Counted from the stretch's first letter, positions 1-12,995 are shown. The stretch is 64,000 nt of DNA from Physcomitrium patens (GCF_000002425.4 NC_037275.1:10898533-10962532), one strand, 5' to 3'. The notes: generated by a model from the sequence alone, not told the origin. Made by a program: numbers and translations.

Positions 1-181
1 ATCTTTCTATTTTATTCTATTTTTTTTTAATTTTGATTATTCAATTTTGTCTTTTGTATTCCATTTTATTTAATTTTGTTCAATTTTGTTCTTATTCAAT
101 TTGTCCTACTATGAGATGAAGTTTTATATTATTGTAGATTAGAAGGATCTTAAATACTTGAAACAGATTGGTCGTATTTCA
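1..181 (+). repeat. H 5' LTR, 3' end only
   Basis: A T-rich stretch with TTTAATTTTGTTCAATTTTG blocks ends in GTATTTCA just before the primer-binding site. It is the counterpart of about 25140-25328. The start lies left of the window. Confidence 0.8.
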
Positions 182-182
182 T

Positions 183-194
183 TAGTATCAGAGC
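183..194 (+). other. H primer-binding site (initiator tRNA-Met type)
   Basis: TAGTATCAGAGC differs by one base from TGGTATCAGAGC, the usual complement of plant initiator tRNA-Met 3' ends. It sits one base after the LTR end, as expected for minus-strand priming. Confidence 0.75.
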
Positions 195-359
195 AAATAT
201 TAGACTATTTACTTTTGATAATGTATCAGTAGTCATCATCTAGTCTAAGTTCAATTACTATAGTCACATTGGATATTATATTGAAGCTATCACAAGCTAC
301 TCTAAAAAATTCAATTAAAAAGTGAGAAGACATTATAATAGTAAAATCCAATAAAAAAA

Positions 360-1260
360 TTATAGCATGGAAGATATGGTAGAGTAATCTTAGATGGAGG
401 CTTAAATACAACACTTCTTAGGCCAAATAGCTACTTTACAACGGCAAATAGAAGCCTTGAGGATAAAGGAATCGACAACTTTTAGAAAAATTGAATAAGC
501 TTAGTACATACTTTGGGAATTCATGATGAGAAAATGTATATCAATGGCTCTTCAACATGCAGCAATACCTCTAACTATCCGAGGCAAATAACACTGAAGG
601 AATTATATATGTAGCCAACTATTTGAAAGATGCGGTAGCCATTTGATGGCGACATTAAGTTGAAAGCTATGGAGCGCAAGGTGGATCTTGAGATTGAGTT
701 TAAGAATCAATTTTGGCCCATCAATGTAGAAAAGATAGTACACAATTAGTTAGTAAATCTTATACAATCTAAGTTGATGCAAGATTATGTCTCTTGATAT
801 AAGTTCTTATATCTCCAAATTGAAAATGTTTTGGAGGTGGACATGATAGATCAATTCCTACAAATTTTGAAACTTGAGATCCATCAAGAAATAGAGCTAA
901 AGAATCCACAAACATTTGAAGAGGTAATTTGAATTATAGAGAGGATCAATGCTATAGATTTGAAAAATTGTAGAGCAAGATTTATAGCATAAAGTCCTAT
1001 GTTGCTATCTAATATTATGGCACAAGAATCAATGCTAATGGAGATTAATGCCCTACAAAGATCATTGACACTACAAAGACAACAAATTTTGGTGTAAAAG
1101 ACATTATCTTTCTATTGTTTAGAACTAAGCCATCAAATCGAAGATTGTTCAAAATGTCAAAATTCAAGCATCAACAAGACAAGGCAGGTTCATAGTCTTA
1201 AAACTCACCAAGCTGATAATTAAACAAAGCAAAAAAATGGAACTACCCAGTAAAGGTGCT
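360..1260 (+). pseudogene. H gag remnant
   Basis: In shifting frames this stretch reads as a plant Ty3/gypsy gag, with a capsid-like stretch at about 600-960. A degraded zinc knuckle at 1110-1148 keeps one early Cys, the His and the last Cys (C-x4-H-x4-C), but the first Cys of the CCHC set is missing. There are stops throughout, so no intact capsid protein is possible. Gag would package element RNA into virus-like particles. The assignment rests on position after the primer site and on the knuckle. Confidence 0.6.
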
Positions 1261-1299
1261 AAAAGCTAATATTAAGGATTGTTATTGTCCCTGAGAGAC

Positions 1300-2938
1300 A
1301 AATGGCATTGCCTCACATAATTATAAAAAGAATTGATTGATATAATTAACAAGACTACTAAAAAGTCAACCATGTCAAGTGCTTGTAGATTGTGGTTTTA
1401 CAAAAAATTACATCTCAACTAAAATGTCAATCAGCTTAAAAATAAAACTAAGGCAATTAAGAAAAGAAGTATATACCTTGATATGATCAAGAGAGCATAT
1501 TCAGTGAGACATGTAAAAAAAAAAATAATGAGATTGATTGACATCTACATCTTAAGAGAGAGGTTCAAGCTGACAAAACTAATATATGATGTTATCCTTG
1601 ATATACCATAATTAGAGATGGAAAATAAACAAGTTGATTAGATAGTAAAGACAATCTCTTTTAAAGATGGCGGACACAAGGTGACTCTTTGCATATCTAT
1701 ATCAAGTGAAGGAGAAAGAAAATCTACAATCAAAGACTTATTTGTAGGGACAACCTTCATAAAGAAGAAAATATTACATAAGCAACTAGTATATATGGTG
1801 GTTCCAAATCTTACATCAATGGAAGGCAAGATAGCTGAAGGAGCAGAACAATTCATACAAAAATATCGAGATGTCTTTCCAACCAACTTACTTAATGGCA
1901 TGCCTCTTAATTGAGGTGCCTTCTTTCAAATAGAACTATTACTTGGAGCAAAACCAGTAATTTGATCAATTTATCGCCTAGCACCAAAAGAACTTGAAGA
2001 TTTATATAAGATATTAGACAAACTCTTAGAGAAAGGCTTCATTCAAGAAAGCACATTACCATAGGAAGTACTTATATTCTTTGTATTTAAAAAAGATGGT
2101 AGACTTTGCCTTTGCCTTTGCATCAACTATCATGGCTTCAATAAACATATTGTTAAAAAATACATATCCACTTCCATACATAGATGATCTTTTTGACCAA
2201 CTTTGAGGTGCAACCATCTTTAGTAAATTAGATCTTTAAGGCAGCTATTGATAAACATCTATTGTAAGAAAGGATATAAAAAAGATGGAATTTTATACTC
2301 ACTATGAATATTTCAAATGACTAATTTTATCTTTTGGCCTCATCAATGCTCCGGCCTCTTTCATAGATCACATAAATAGATTGTTTTGAAATCTTTTGGA
2401 CAAGTATATAGTTGTCTTTATTGATGATATCCTTGTATACAATAAAATCTCTAAAGGGCATGAGCAACACCTACAAGAAGTACTATGCTAACTATAAGAT
2501 AGTTTGTTTTGTTACAAGCAATCAAAATGTGAACTTTGAAAGTTAAAAGTCATCTTTTTGAGGCATGTGGTTCTTTGAAGGCATGCATATGGAGTAAGAT
2601 AAGGTGAAAGTACTAGATGATTAGCCAACTTCCTAAGATGCTTTTGAAGTCTACTCATTTTTAGGCCTTGCTAGATATTATTACCATTTTATTTGACGAT
2701 TTGCTCAGATTGCTATCTCATTAACAAATCTACTAGAGAAAGGTGCCTCATTTGAATCGAAACTGGAGAAGCAAAGTGCCTTTGATAAATTCAAGGAGGT
2801 ACTTATTACTGCTCTAATATTATAACTGTATGATCTTAATCTTCATTATACACTTGATATTAATGCTTCCAACTTTGCTATTAGAGTGGTCCTTCAATAA
2901 GACTTTGGTAGACGCCTTCAACTTCAAGCATATAAATC
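1300..2938 (+). pseudogene. H protease and reverse transcriptase remnant
   Basis: The reverse transcriptase is recognisable despite frameshifts. An entry segment with INYHGF occurs near 2125, and the catalytic box VVFIDDILVY is intact at 2411-2440 with both aspartates. The palm and connection follow to about 2640, then the start of RNase H. Stops and a frameshift near 2180 separate the entry motif from the palm. RT would copy element RNA into DNA. The protease between about 1340 and 1900 is only inferred from position, and no clear DSG was found. The ORF breaks off at the Y1 insertion. Confidence 0.7.
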
Positions 2939-2942
2939 ACGT
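2939..2942. repeat. Target-site duplication of Y1 (left), ACGT
   Basis: ACGT here and ACGT at 14398-14401 flank Y1. H sequence is continuous across one copy of it. Confidence 0.85.
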
Positions 2943-3696
2943 TGTTATATTACGTACTATCTTGCTTAAGAACGCATTGTGTATTTGGCTGTAGGAGGTA
3001 GTATGGTGTTTCGCTAGTATACAAGTAGTCTATCGGGTTCTTGACTACCCAAATACAATCTATAACTGATTACAATGTAAAAGCTTAATTCCAATATAAA
3101 ATGCCTAGAAACCCTATATAACTTCAATTTCTTTTGTTATTTTTATTTTATTTTATTTATTTTATGTTTTTTATTTTATCTTTATCGTTAATTACCTTAA
3201 TCCTAGACCGTGAACTTTGGCAAGCTGTGATCCTTGATCTATCCTTTCGACTTGTTGTGAAACATCTATCGCTAGTGTCTCTACAAGCCCTTTCGAATAC
3301 TCAAGAAGTTCTAGTTCAACCTTGCTTATAGATTGTGAAACTATGCTGCAATTCGCACCGATGTCCCTTAGCCACTCGCCGATATTCCTCTTATCCCTAT
3401 TGGTAGGTCCCCAGTTATTATAGAAACCCTAAACAAACCCCAATTTTCCAATTCTCAATACCTCTTAAAACTGTTGGTAGATATCCTCTATCCGTACAGT
3501 CAGATCAACACAACGACGCATCCATTCAGCATACTCAACCTTCTAGATAATTTTGAATTTCAACCACAGAAGTATCTCTCATTTCATCAACAATCAAGAG
3601 TACTAGCCTTTCCTCTCTTACAAAAAAAATCCAATTCACCAATATAACACTGACTTTTAGCAACGATTGCCTCAATCTTCCCAAAATCCTATGAAG

Positions 3697-3738
<42 letters not shown>

Positions 3739-4340
3739 AATTCTCTATCTTTTTCCGAACATGAAGCTAGCTCTCCGACCCTTAAAACCCTGATTCTTCC
3801 TCTTTTATTTCTTAACCTATCCTCCCCTTTAACCCTGAGGAGTTCCTATTCTTCCACCTTGGACTCCCCGAATTGGAACAGCCGATAGAGCTTTCTCCTC
3901 CATTTTTACCTTTAAGAGATCTTTTTACCGAAAAGACGTTCTCAGAACGGTACAAAGAACGGAACAACCTGAAACAAAATCGAAGCCTGTAATCAGACCA
4001 TATTGGGTTGCCCGACCAAGTCAGGTCTCATATTGGGTAAGAGGCCCATAATAGGACCTGGATTAGAGGTCTTCTGAAATTGGATCCAATAGGCTCTTCG
4101 AACTAGGCTCACCCGTCGTTGAATTGGTCCTTTCCTTTTCTAGTGACTCCTGTTATTGGAATCAAACGGAGCATTTTATTACTAGTGAGTATGCCCCGGC
4201 TGATTGTAACGGGGTGACTGAACCTGGCCTCTCAGTATTTGTACTGGAATTGGCCACCGCTTCTAATATCCAAGGTGACTAAATATTAATAAATCTTCTT
4301 CATTTATATTTTCATCATATAGACGTGTTACAACACGACA
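2943..4340 (-). repeat. Y1 LTR (left; 3' LTR of the minus-strand element)
   Basis: It begins TGTTATATTACG (decayed from TGTCGTATTACG) and ends CAACACGACA. It holds an A39 run at 3697-3735. Length and A-run equal those of its partner LTR, but many CpG sites seen in the partner are TpG or CpA here, for example around 2970-2990. Confidence 0.9.
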
Positions 4341-4344
4341 TCCA

Positions 4345-5638
4345 CCTCCTCTGAACCTGTATATCCTCTGCTATGCACCAATTAACCTAGTTGCCATTTG
4401 ATTCATAATATGTTCTCCAAATCTTCGTCTAGTCCATCTCCACTGTCTCTGCTATTCAAATCAATTTTATCTTCCCATTGCGGAATATCTATGTCTTCAT
4501 TAAGGTCTTCTATATTTATTCATGCATATCTTTGTTTAAACAATTTCACTCTCTTTCCTGTAATTGGTATTTTTAACCTTGTGCCATCTAACTCCCGCAA
4601 TGAATAAGTCGCATTATCATGAACAGTTGTTATTACATACGGTCTAAATCAACGTTATGAAAACTTCCGTAAAGTGCTATATTGGTTGTCAAAACTACTA
4701 TCATAAACAAGTACCCAATCACCTTCTTCAATTGCTTTAGGTCTCAATTAATGTTGCTTATCAAATTGCGCCTTATTTTGTAACCTTGCTCTTTTTAACC
4801 TTTTCAATGCTATCTGCACATCTTCCAATCTTTGCTCCAATTGTCGAATCCTAATAGCCAGAAGTTCTTCTCTTGTCAATCCATCTTCCCATGGTAGCAT
4901 ACTCCAAATAAGTACCCTTTCTTCAATCGACATAATTGGTTTTTGACCTATCATAAGTTCTACTGGCATATATCCTGTCACCAAACTATGTGTTGTTTGA
5001 TCAGTCCATAATGCAAATGACAAAAGTCGTGGCCACTCTCTAACTTTCCCATTACAAGCTTTAACTAATGCTTTCACAATCGGTGGGTGACCACATTCGC
5101 TTTTTGCATTCCCTTCCGGATTATAAGCAGTAGTCAGTGATAGTTTAACTCCACATCTTTCAAAGGACTTACGAGCTTCTTATGCATTTAATTCTCCACG
5201 ATCTGCAGTGATTTTTCCTATGCATCCGTAGTGGCAAATGACATCTTCAAGCAAAAACCTACAAATCTCCTCTATAGATTTTGTCCTCAATGCTCTTCTT
5301 TCTACTTGATTTGATAAATCTTCACGAGCTAAAATCAAATATCTCATCTGCCATAACCCAACTCGCATAATAACCAAATCAACAACCCATTTAAAATGAA
5401 TAGCTAGAGGATACGTAGGATGAAGACCATCTCGATGTCGGATATTAGAATACGATTGACAGATTTCACATGACTCTACAAATGAGAGCACATCTCGATA
5501 CATATTTTTCCACCAATATCGTTCCTTGAGTTTAGCAAAAGTAGCCCAGATTTCTCTATGCCCTACCCATAAACTATCATGAAACTCCTTTAATAATTTT
5601 AGTTTTTCTTCCTTTTTGCCTATCACTCGTTGTGGCAT
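4345..5638 (-). pseudogene. Y1 integrase remnant
   Basis: Read on the minus strand from 5638, the protein has an H-H-C-C zinc-binding domain (HDSLWVGHRE, then CEICQ), then the start of the catalytic core with ADRGE carrying the second catalytic Asp. The core is broken near 5180, and the remaining ORF (4748-5077) carries the end of the core and the C-terminal arm. The equivalent Y2 reading (16387-17331) keeps the late NPEGNAKSERG box with the catalytic Glu. Integrase joins element DNA to the host target. Several stops make this copy inactive. No chromodomain follows. Confidence 0.8.
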
Positions 5639-5740
5639 CCCAATTCTTTTCTTCGGTCTCTTCCATAAAAATCCATCTCGAAGTAAAAATCCATATATTT
5701 TTTTTCTTATATGTTTGAATTTTTTTGTAGATCAATTCCC

Positions 5741-7080
5741 CTACTTAGTCAAGGTATTCAAGTAATGACCAATATCCAATAATTCTCCTTCATAATATTC
5801 TTCAAGAAATAGCTTGTCTTCTCTGTTGAGATTTGATATTGAATAGAATTTCAGTCCGACGTCATCAATATCTTCAACCATTTTGTCCTCCCTCTCGTAT
5901 CTTGCTCGAGATAGCATGTTTGCTACTAAATTGTCCTTCCCAGTAACATGCTTAAATTCTGGATTTAGTGACTTAATATAAGCAATCCATCTCAACATTG
6001 CAATATTTGGCGTTGAATAGTTAGTAATCATTCCAAGCAATGGCAAGCAATCTGTTTCAATTACTACTACTGTCCCAATCAAATAGTCCTTTTCAGCTTT
6101 CATAATCAAAAAAACTCCCCAAAGTTCTCTTTTGACTTGCGAATATGCACGCTGACGAATACTTAAAACTTTAGCTCCAAATCGAACTGCAAATCTATTC
6201 CCACTTGAATCATCTTGACCCACAGCCTATCCAATGGCAATTGGACAAGTGTCCACAGTAAGAATCACTGGTCTATTGCACTTATAATCAACCTTCCTCA
6301 ATATTGGACTTGACATCAATAATTTCTTCAATCTTTGCATTACATGAATATGCCTTTCTTTCCATTTAAATCGATAGCCCTTGCGTAACAGTTCATATAA
6401 TGGATCCACTATATGAGCATAGTAAGGGATCTAGATGCGGTATAATACACATGCACCTAAAAACCTGCAAACCTCTGTTAAAAAATCATAATCCTCTTTC
6501 ATCTTTCTAATTGCATCAACTTTAGTCGGATCTGGTTTTCTTCCGTAAGATCCACATAAATGTCCAACAATCACAACCTCTTGTACTCCAAATACGAACT
6601 TCATACCCGATAATGTAAGATGAACTTCTCCAAGCCGAGTTAAAATCTTTTCACAATCTTGTATATGATCAACAACATATTTGCAACACCCCCTCTTATC
6701 TAAAGTTTCATCCTTGTTTCCTTCTCTGCACCCTTTTATAAGAACATCATCCAGAAAAGGCATAGTCTTTTCCGGAATAAAATCTCTCAATACCTTATTC
6801 ATCCCATTCATCATATGCGCAACTGAGTTAATCATGCCTTGAGGAAGAGTGCACATTCTAACCAATCCAAGTGGTGTCCTCATTGTGGTCATATCTCTAC
6901 TTTCTTCGGCAAGTTGAAATTGATCATAACTTGAATACAAGTCACCCATTGAATAGATCGCCCTTCTTGCAAACGCCTCAACAAATTCATCCACAATAGG
7001 TCCAATTCTTGCATTTTTGACAGTTACTGCATTCACCACTTACATATCTTGAAATAAACCGTAGTGATCCATTCTTCTTA
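5741..7080 (-). pseudogene. Y1 RNase H and C-terminal half of reverse transcriptase
   Basis: On the minus strand, 7039 to 6431 reads as RT fingers/palm with DLYSSYDQFQL, the LPQG box and FLDDV catalytic aspartates near 6745. RNase H follows (6409-5741) with VDT and ETDCLPL. Stops separate the blocks. The N-terminal half of RT lies on the other side of the Y3 solo LTR, from 9766. The RT entry box in the Y2 copy reads IQDMQPMN where most plant Ty3/gypsy RTs have a VDYRxLN-like box, which marks a divergent lineage. Confidence 0.8.
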
Positions 7081-7088
7081 GGTACCGT

Positions 7089-9761
7089 TGTCGTATTACG
7101 TGCTTTCCTGCTTGAGAACGCGCTTGGCGTCTGGCTGTAGAAGGTAGTATGGAGATTCGCCAATAGTCAGGCAGTCTATCAGTTTTTGACTGTTAGAATA
7201 TAAACGATTGCAAGAATACACTGTAAATCTATACGGATGCCCTTCGACTGCTCGCCAAAGTCCTTTTTGTCCTGCCCGGTAGGTCTCTAAACATTACAGA
7301 GAACCTCGAACAACCCAAACTGTTAATCTTCGATACCGCTGTCGTGTTGTGGTTCGGCTACTATATGAAAATAATGTAATTATGTACTTAATATATAATT
7401 TATTAAGTAACATGGTAAGAGCCATGTTAGTATATTTTAGTTGGTTGTAGAATATAATTTGATTATTACTTTGAGAAGAGGGTGTTTAAAAAGATTACTA
7501 TAGAATTTGTATAACTTTAATTTCTTTTTGATAGTGGCTTTTAAGATTGGTTTTGGTTGATAGTAACTTCTAAATATTTAGAGTCACCTTTATTGGACAT
7601 TGGTGACATTTGAAAATTTATTTTTGATTCTTTTATTTGGTGTTTAGAGCATACATTATGTAAATCTTATAAGAAAAAGGATTGAAGAAGGATTTTGGTA
7701 GCAAAGGGAGGAATTAGGCCACCAATATAGATGAATGGAGATGAAAAATAAAAATCTCCATTCCTATTGGTCAAAAATCATGACCAATGGGCTTTGAGGA
7801 GGCTCCCCGAGGCCATATTAGGGATTAGGGTTAGTTTCTCGAGGTCATTCGAACTTTGAAGGCTAGAGTCAGAAGGTTTAGGTTTTTGGATATGGTTTTG
7901 GTGCAAAATTGGTGTCATTTGGGGTTTTTATGAAGAAGTTATAGGCGCTCAAAGTTAAGGTGTAAGTTTTCGACGTACTGTCACTCTTTTGAGCATACCG
8001 CACGCGTACAGACAGCAAACGAGGATCGGCGACCGGATTTGAAGAGAAAACTTTTTCGGCTACAGTTTGTGCATACTGTTTATCGAATTCCAAGCTTTTA
8101 TGAAGGAGATATTGGCAGTTGAAGTCAGAGCTTGATATCTAAGGGTAGTAAGTAGCCCGAATTACTTGTGCTTGTGATTTGAGCTATATCTTAGACAATT
8201 TGATGAGGTTTTAGCTCAAAATTTCCAAGATTGTGTGTAACCTTGTTATAAAGCTTTCTTTATAAGTTTTGTGTGATTTGGAGCTTGGGTTTAAGAGATA
8301 TAAGGAAAATAGTTTTCGGGTGCTTGTAAGTTAGGGTTTTGTGCACCTGCTAGGGTTTCTTAGATGCCGAACGATCGGTGATAGAAGTACGGTTCAATTT
8401 TTTTGTGGTAAAAGTTAAGTATAGCATCTAGCTTATGTAGAAATTTGTAACGAAGTGAACGGTTGAATTAGCTTTTATGAATTTTCAAAGTCTTATGTAA
8501 AAAGGTCTTTGGCGGGAAGAAATATATTTTGAAGAATTTTAAGATATTTTGAAATTTTATACAAAGTAAGGAGTTTGTTTTTGGGAGCTAAGGCATTATA
8601 TAAAAAAGAAACCTAAACTCTCTACAGCTAGATACTCGGTGTATTCCCAGATAGAAAATCACGCCATACGACACCGCTTTGTACTTACAATCTTGTATCC
8701 ACTGACTGTCTTGTTAGATTAACCCAATAAATTTTATTCACTCCGCATACTCAATCCTATAGACACCCTTTTAATTCTTCAATCTCAAACGTAACTCGAT
8801 TTCACTAAACAGTCAAGAGTAATCAAACCCACTTCATTAAAAATCCCGATTCACCATTACAACACTGACTTCAACAACGATTGTCTTAGTCTTCCCAAAA
8901 CCCTATGAAGAAAAAAAACCCAATTCTCTCTCTTCTTTCCCCGCCCGAAGCATAAAGCTCCTCTCCCCCTGATCTTCAAAAACCTCCCAAAAACTTATTC
9001 TCCCCCTAATCTTATCCTCTGAATTTCTTAAATCTTTCGTCTTGGATCCGGAATTGGCTCCCACTGTCAAAGCTTAGATCCGAAATTGGTCCCGCCGTCA
9101 GAGCTTTCTCTTCCATTTTTCTTCTGTTTTTACCTTTAAGAGATCCATTTACCGAAAACAATGTTCCTTGAAATGGCACAGAGAATAGGACAGCCTGAAA
9201 CAGAATCGAAACTCCGTACTCGGGTCCACATTGAGTCGCCCGACCAATTCAGGTCTCATATTGGGTAAGATGCCCGTAGTAACTCGGATGTTCGCGTAAT
9301 TGGGTCAAATTGGTCCTCGCGTCAGATTAGCTAAGAGGCCCATAGTAAGACCTAGATGTTCCCGTAATTGAATCAAATTGGTCCTTCGCGTCAGAGTGGC
9401 TGAGGCCCGTAGTAAGACCTGGATTTTCCCGTAATTAGACTGCATTGGATTGCCCGACCAATACAGGTCTCATATTGGGTAAGAGGACATGGATTGGATT
9501 CTTGAAATTGGATCCAATTGGCTCTTCGAACCAGGCTCACCCGTCGTGTGAATTGGTCCTTTCTCTTCCTGCTGACTCCCGTTATTGGAATCGAACGGAG
9601 CATTTCAGTATGCCCCGGCTGACTGTAACGGGGTGACGGAACCTGGCCACTCAATATTTATATTGGAGTTGGTCGTTGCTCCCAATATTCAAGGTAACTA
9701 AATATTAATAAAAGTCCCCTTTCTTTATATTTTCATGGTATACTCGTGTTACAACACGACA
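7089..9761 (-). mobile_element. Y3: solo LTR of family Y, itself interrupted by X
   Basis: It begins TGTCGTATTACG and ends CAACACGACA, flanked by CCGT at 7085-7088 and 9762-9765. The empty site (one CCGT) is present in Y2 near 19058, inside reverse transcriptase. Without X and its duplicated 4 bp it is 1335 bp, close to the other Y LTRs. No internal region remains, so it is a recombination product (solo LTR). It carries two to three units of a roughly 69-bp minisatellite at 9263-9450. Confidence 0.88.
7340..8673 (+). mobile_element. X: 1334-bp solo LTR of a related family
   Basis: It begins TGTCGTGTTGTGG and ends CCATACGACA, flanked by CCGC at 7336-7339 and 8674-8677. Intact Y LTRs (for example near 15345) show the empty site with one CCGC. 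Apart from the shared TGTCGT/ACGACA ends, its body is unlike Y LTRs. A diverged reverse-strand copy of much of its length lies at about 58300-59400. It has no ORF of note. Confidence 0.82.
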
Positions 9762-9765
9762 CCGT

Positions 9766-10521
9766 AAACCATTGACTAGAATACGACGCAAATGAAGGTT
9801 CTAATATTTTCATCTTCATCTTTTCTTTTAATAGTTCCACCAATTTAGGTAAATGTGCCCTCGGTACTAGAATCGGTCTTAGATTCTAAGGTACATGCAG
9901 TACAGTGAAGATAACCATAGGTGTTATAATATTCGGATCCACACACCCAATTTCATAAGATTCGAAGGCAAATGATCTACCTTGTTTAGCCAACATCTTT
10001 TTGAAGCAAGTAATTTCCTCCGGCAATAAAGAACCATCAGAACCAATCTTCAATTCTTCAAAAGTCTCTTCAATAAATTGATGTCCAATACTCATTGGAT
10101 CTCTTAAAATTGCTTCTTTTGATGCTTCTCCCATTTGTTCCTTAAAATCTTCTGGTAACTGTCCGACAACTGGCTTTACCTTCTTATCTGTCGTTTTATA
10201 TCTCGTCTCTACTGTGACTTTTGGTACTTGAAAAGATTCAAGTATGGTATAAACCTCTCTTGAATGAATCTCAACAATCTTATCATTATCTCCTAACCCA
10301 ATAGATGTAATCAATTCCAATGAATCTTCCAGTCCATTTTCTTCATAAACACCTAAAATCCTCTCATCATCTTGCAATGTACCTAACTTGCATAATTCTC
10401 CTTCAATATTATATAATCTTTTCTTTTCTTTTCTTTTAAAATCATCAACTTTCTTATACATAATATTTCCATTCTCCAAAATACCAATAAAACTCGCATC
10501 AAAGGTACCTTCATCTCGCAA
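9766..10521 (-). pseudogene. Y1 protease-RT linker and start of reverse transcriptase
   Basis: The minus-strand ORF (10521 to 9886) corresponds to the N-terminal 200 or so residues of the Y2 RT ORF at 18345-19775. It includes the segment EEITCFKKMLAKQGRSFAFE and the lead-in to the RT domain, and continues across a stop to 9766, where Y3 interrupts it. It has no function on its own. Confidence 0.75.
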
Positions 10522-10556
10522 GAGTACCTCCTCTTTTGTACCTCCATAATTTCGCT

Positions 10557-11465
10557 TTATGGTGGTACCTCCCCAAAATCCTTAAATCCTTCAACAATCT
10601 TTGGCAATGATTTCTCCCTCAACCTATCTCGATTCCGTTTATAGTTAGGAGGTACTGTTAGAAATTGTACAGCTTTCCTCCCATCTTTGCTACATACCCT
10701 TACATAAGCAAAACCATCATCAAGTACTTTTGTTTCCATCCGTGTTGCCGTAATATAAGGTTGTCCTAAAATCAACGGCTAAGACGTTGTATCTTGAACA
10801 AAGAAATGTTGTTCGGTCACAACATCTCCAATCCGAATTTTGACATCTGGACAAGCTCCATATAATTCGCCCCATGTGTTATTAGCTGCTCGTATTGCCC
10901 ATCTATGTTCTATATCAATTGGCCATTTTTGCTTCTTATAAAGATCTTTAGACATGAGATTTATTTCAAAACCATGGTCGACTAAAGCAACAATTGGTTC
11001 TTCTATATCTACAACTTTCACCAATACCTCAATAGTTGCCCTTGCCCAATACTTTTGAATATAATGGCTCAAAGTTCCCATTTCCTTATCACTATAATCT
11101 TCAAAATGTACTCGTTGATTATACCCATTCTTTTCATTTGTTGGTTGCTTGTAACCAATATCAACCTCTTCTTCTTCATTATATATTCTTGCATCAATAG
11201 TATGACTCATTCGAGTTTCACCCATTAATTGCCTCTTTCGCTTAATACTGTCAATGATAACATCATGAAATTCCTTCATTGCAATTCCCAAGACTTCTTT
11301 CAATGTGAATTCCACCTTAGCGTTTAATATACGTTCTTCCAACACCCCTTTCAAATTTGTTGCCCCTTCAATATCAGAAAGTAGCTTATAAGCAATTGAT
11401 TTGCCTTTATCTGTTGTGTCCATTGTTTTTTCTCCCAATGATGCTGAGGTATCCTTTACAGGCAA
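10557..11465 (-). pseudogene. Y1 aspartic protease region
   Basis: Two minus-strand ORFs (11465-10779 and 10775-10557, separated by a stop) cover a gag-pol linker and a retropepsin-like domain. The catalytic triplet reads D-H-G (10971-10979, within ALVDHGFEINLMS) where retropepsins normally have D-S/T-G. The downstream ILGQPYI matches the second conserved block. The protease would cut Gag-Pol. The same DHG is present in Y2, so it is probably a lineage feature rather than decay. Confidence 0.7.
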
Positions 11466-11498
11466 TTCTTGTGAAGCTGCCTCCCGAGCCTTGTCTCC

Positions 11499-12767
11499 TC
11501 AAGTTTGCCTCTTAAAAGAATTTCCTTCTCTAGTATCATCAAAATTTCCTCGTCTTTTTTCTTCCATCAAAGCTTCATGTTGGCTCTTAGCAATATATGC
11601 ATGAACTGAAAGAGACTCAACAGAATCCTCCCAACCTGTTCTACCTTGTATTGTAGCTGCAGTTCTCAATAACGCTTCTCGAGGTAATTTCCCTTCTTGC
11701 ATTGTAGAAACGGCAGAAGCCCAAAACTCACTAGTTTCCGTACTTCCACCAATTTCATCATCTACTCTAGCACCATAACTTGCACTTTCTCATGCTGCTG
11801 TTTCATGCTCTTTTAAGTAATCTTGAATCAATGCTCTCATTCTTTCCTTGCCAAAATTGGTTTGAGGAAGATCCTTTCTATCTTTTAATGCTATCTTCCC
11901 ATCTTTTTAGCGAATAATTCCTTGCCGTATCATATTATTAAATTCATTGCAATCTTTCCTAGTGTTTGAAGCGTCATCACACCAAATGCATCTTTGTACA
12001 TATCCTTGTTTTGAAACATTCTTCAAATTATTTGTAGAAGTATTCTCTTCAAGTCTTACTAATTTGATTTGAAGATCTCGCATTCCTCAAATAATTTCTT
12101 TCATGTCCATATCTGTTTTCTTTGATAAGAATGTCGAAGATTGAACTGTAGGCATTGTTGGTGGTGTTGTACGTACTGGAGCTTTGGGTGCTTGTACTAT
12201 TTTCGGAATATTGCTCCTATCCTTCCGCCTTTCTCTTTTTGTAAGCAACTCCACCGCATCTTCAACGTTCTTCCACTTTGTTGTCAATCCTTCATTTTCT
12301 TCTTTGTCTTCAAGAAGGAGTTCCAATTTCCCTTACAATTCTCCATCAACAGCTTGAAGAAATAGATCAACTTTATTTGGCTCCAATGTCAATTTTTCTA
12401 CCTTCGACAATTGAGAGTACTACCTCTTAAATTCTCTTAGTAGCTCTGTTGCTTACAAATTCTTATTAGGTTATTCAATCCATTCCGGAAATAGCTTCTT
12501 AGTAACGCGATCAGCATCTTCCAAGAAATATTCGTCTTTCAATGCATGTAAAAAAACCTCCCATGAATTCCCATAACGATCCGTAATCGATGTAATATGG
12601 TCTCTTATCTTCAGTATCATGGCAAGTCCAAATAATTCAACCATTTTCTTCTCTAAAACCTGATTTAATTCCATTTCACGAACATAACATCTTAAATACC
12701 TTGAAATATTCCTTCCATCAAATTGATCAATTTTATTGAGCACTGCTTGCAATGCTTTGGTTGCCAA
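11499..12767 (-). pseudogene. Y1 gag remnant
   Basis: Broken minus-strand ORFs (12767-12471, 12326-12087, 11702-11499) cover capsid-like and linker sequence matching Y2 gag at 20795-22225. The zinc knuckle near 11965-12000 reads C-I-W-C with the later His position changed to Asn, so the metal site is lost. A further stretch up to 12974 probably belongs to the leader and first gag codons. Confidence 0.7.
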
Positions 12768-12977
12768 AGCTTCTTTTCAATCATTACTTTGTTATTGCTG
12801 CATTGATAATGAGAAGACTTGAAATATACTAACAATAGATGGATCTACGTACATACCTTCTATTTTAGTAGAACCCCCACTAAAAACTCCTCCCAAAGAT
12901 CCTTCAAAATTTTTATTTTCGTTCTCTATAAAAATAAAAATAAAATATAACGAAATCCATACCTTCCACCTCAAGCT

Positions 12978-12995
12978 TTCACATTGGATTTACCA
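12978..12995 (-). other. Y1 primer-binding site (decayed tRNA-Trp type)
   Basis: This is the counterpart of the Y2 site at 22274-22291, with four transitions, two of them at its CpG positions. It lies four bases from the LTR. Confidence 0.7.

Noticed and set aside
9530-9620. Possible tRNA gene (ATCGAAC-like T-loop) in the Y LTR
   Set aside because: No matching acceptor stem or anticodon arm. The sequence is a conserved part of every Y LTR.
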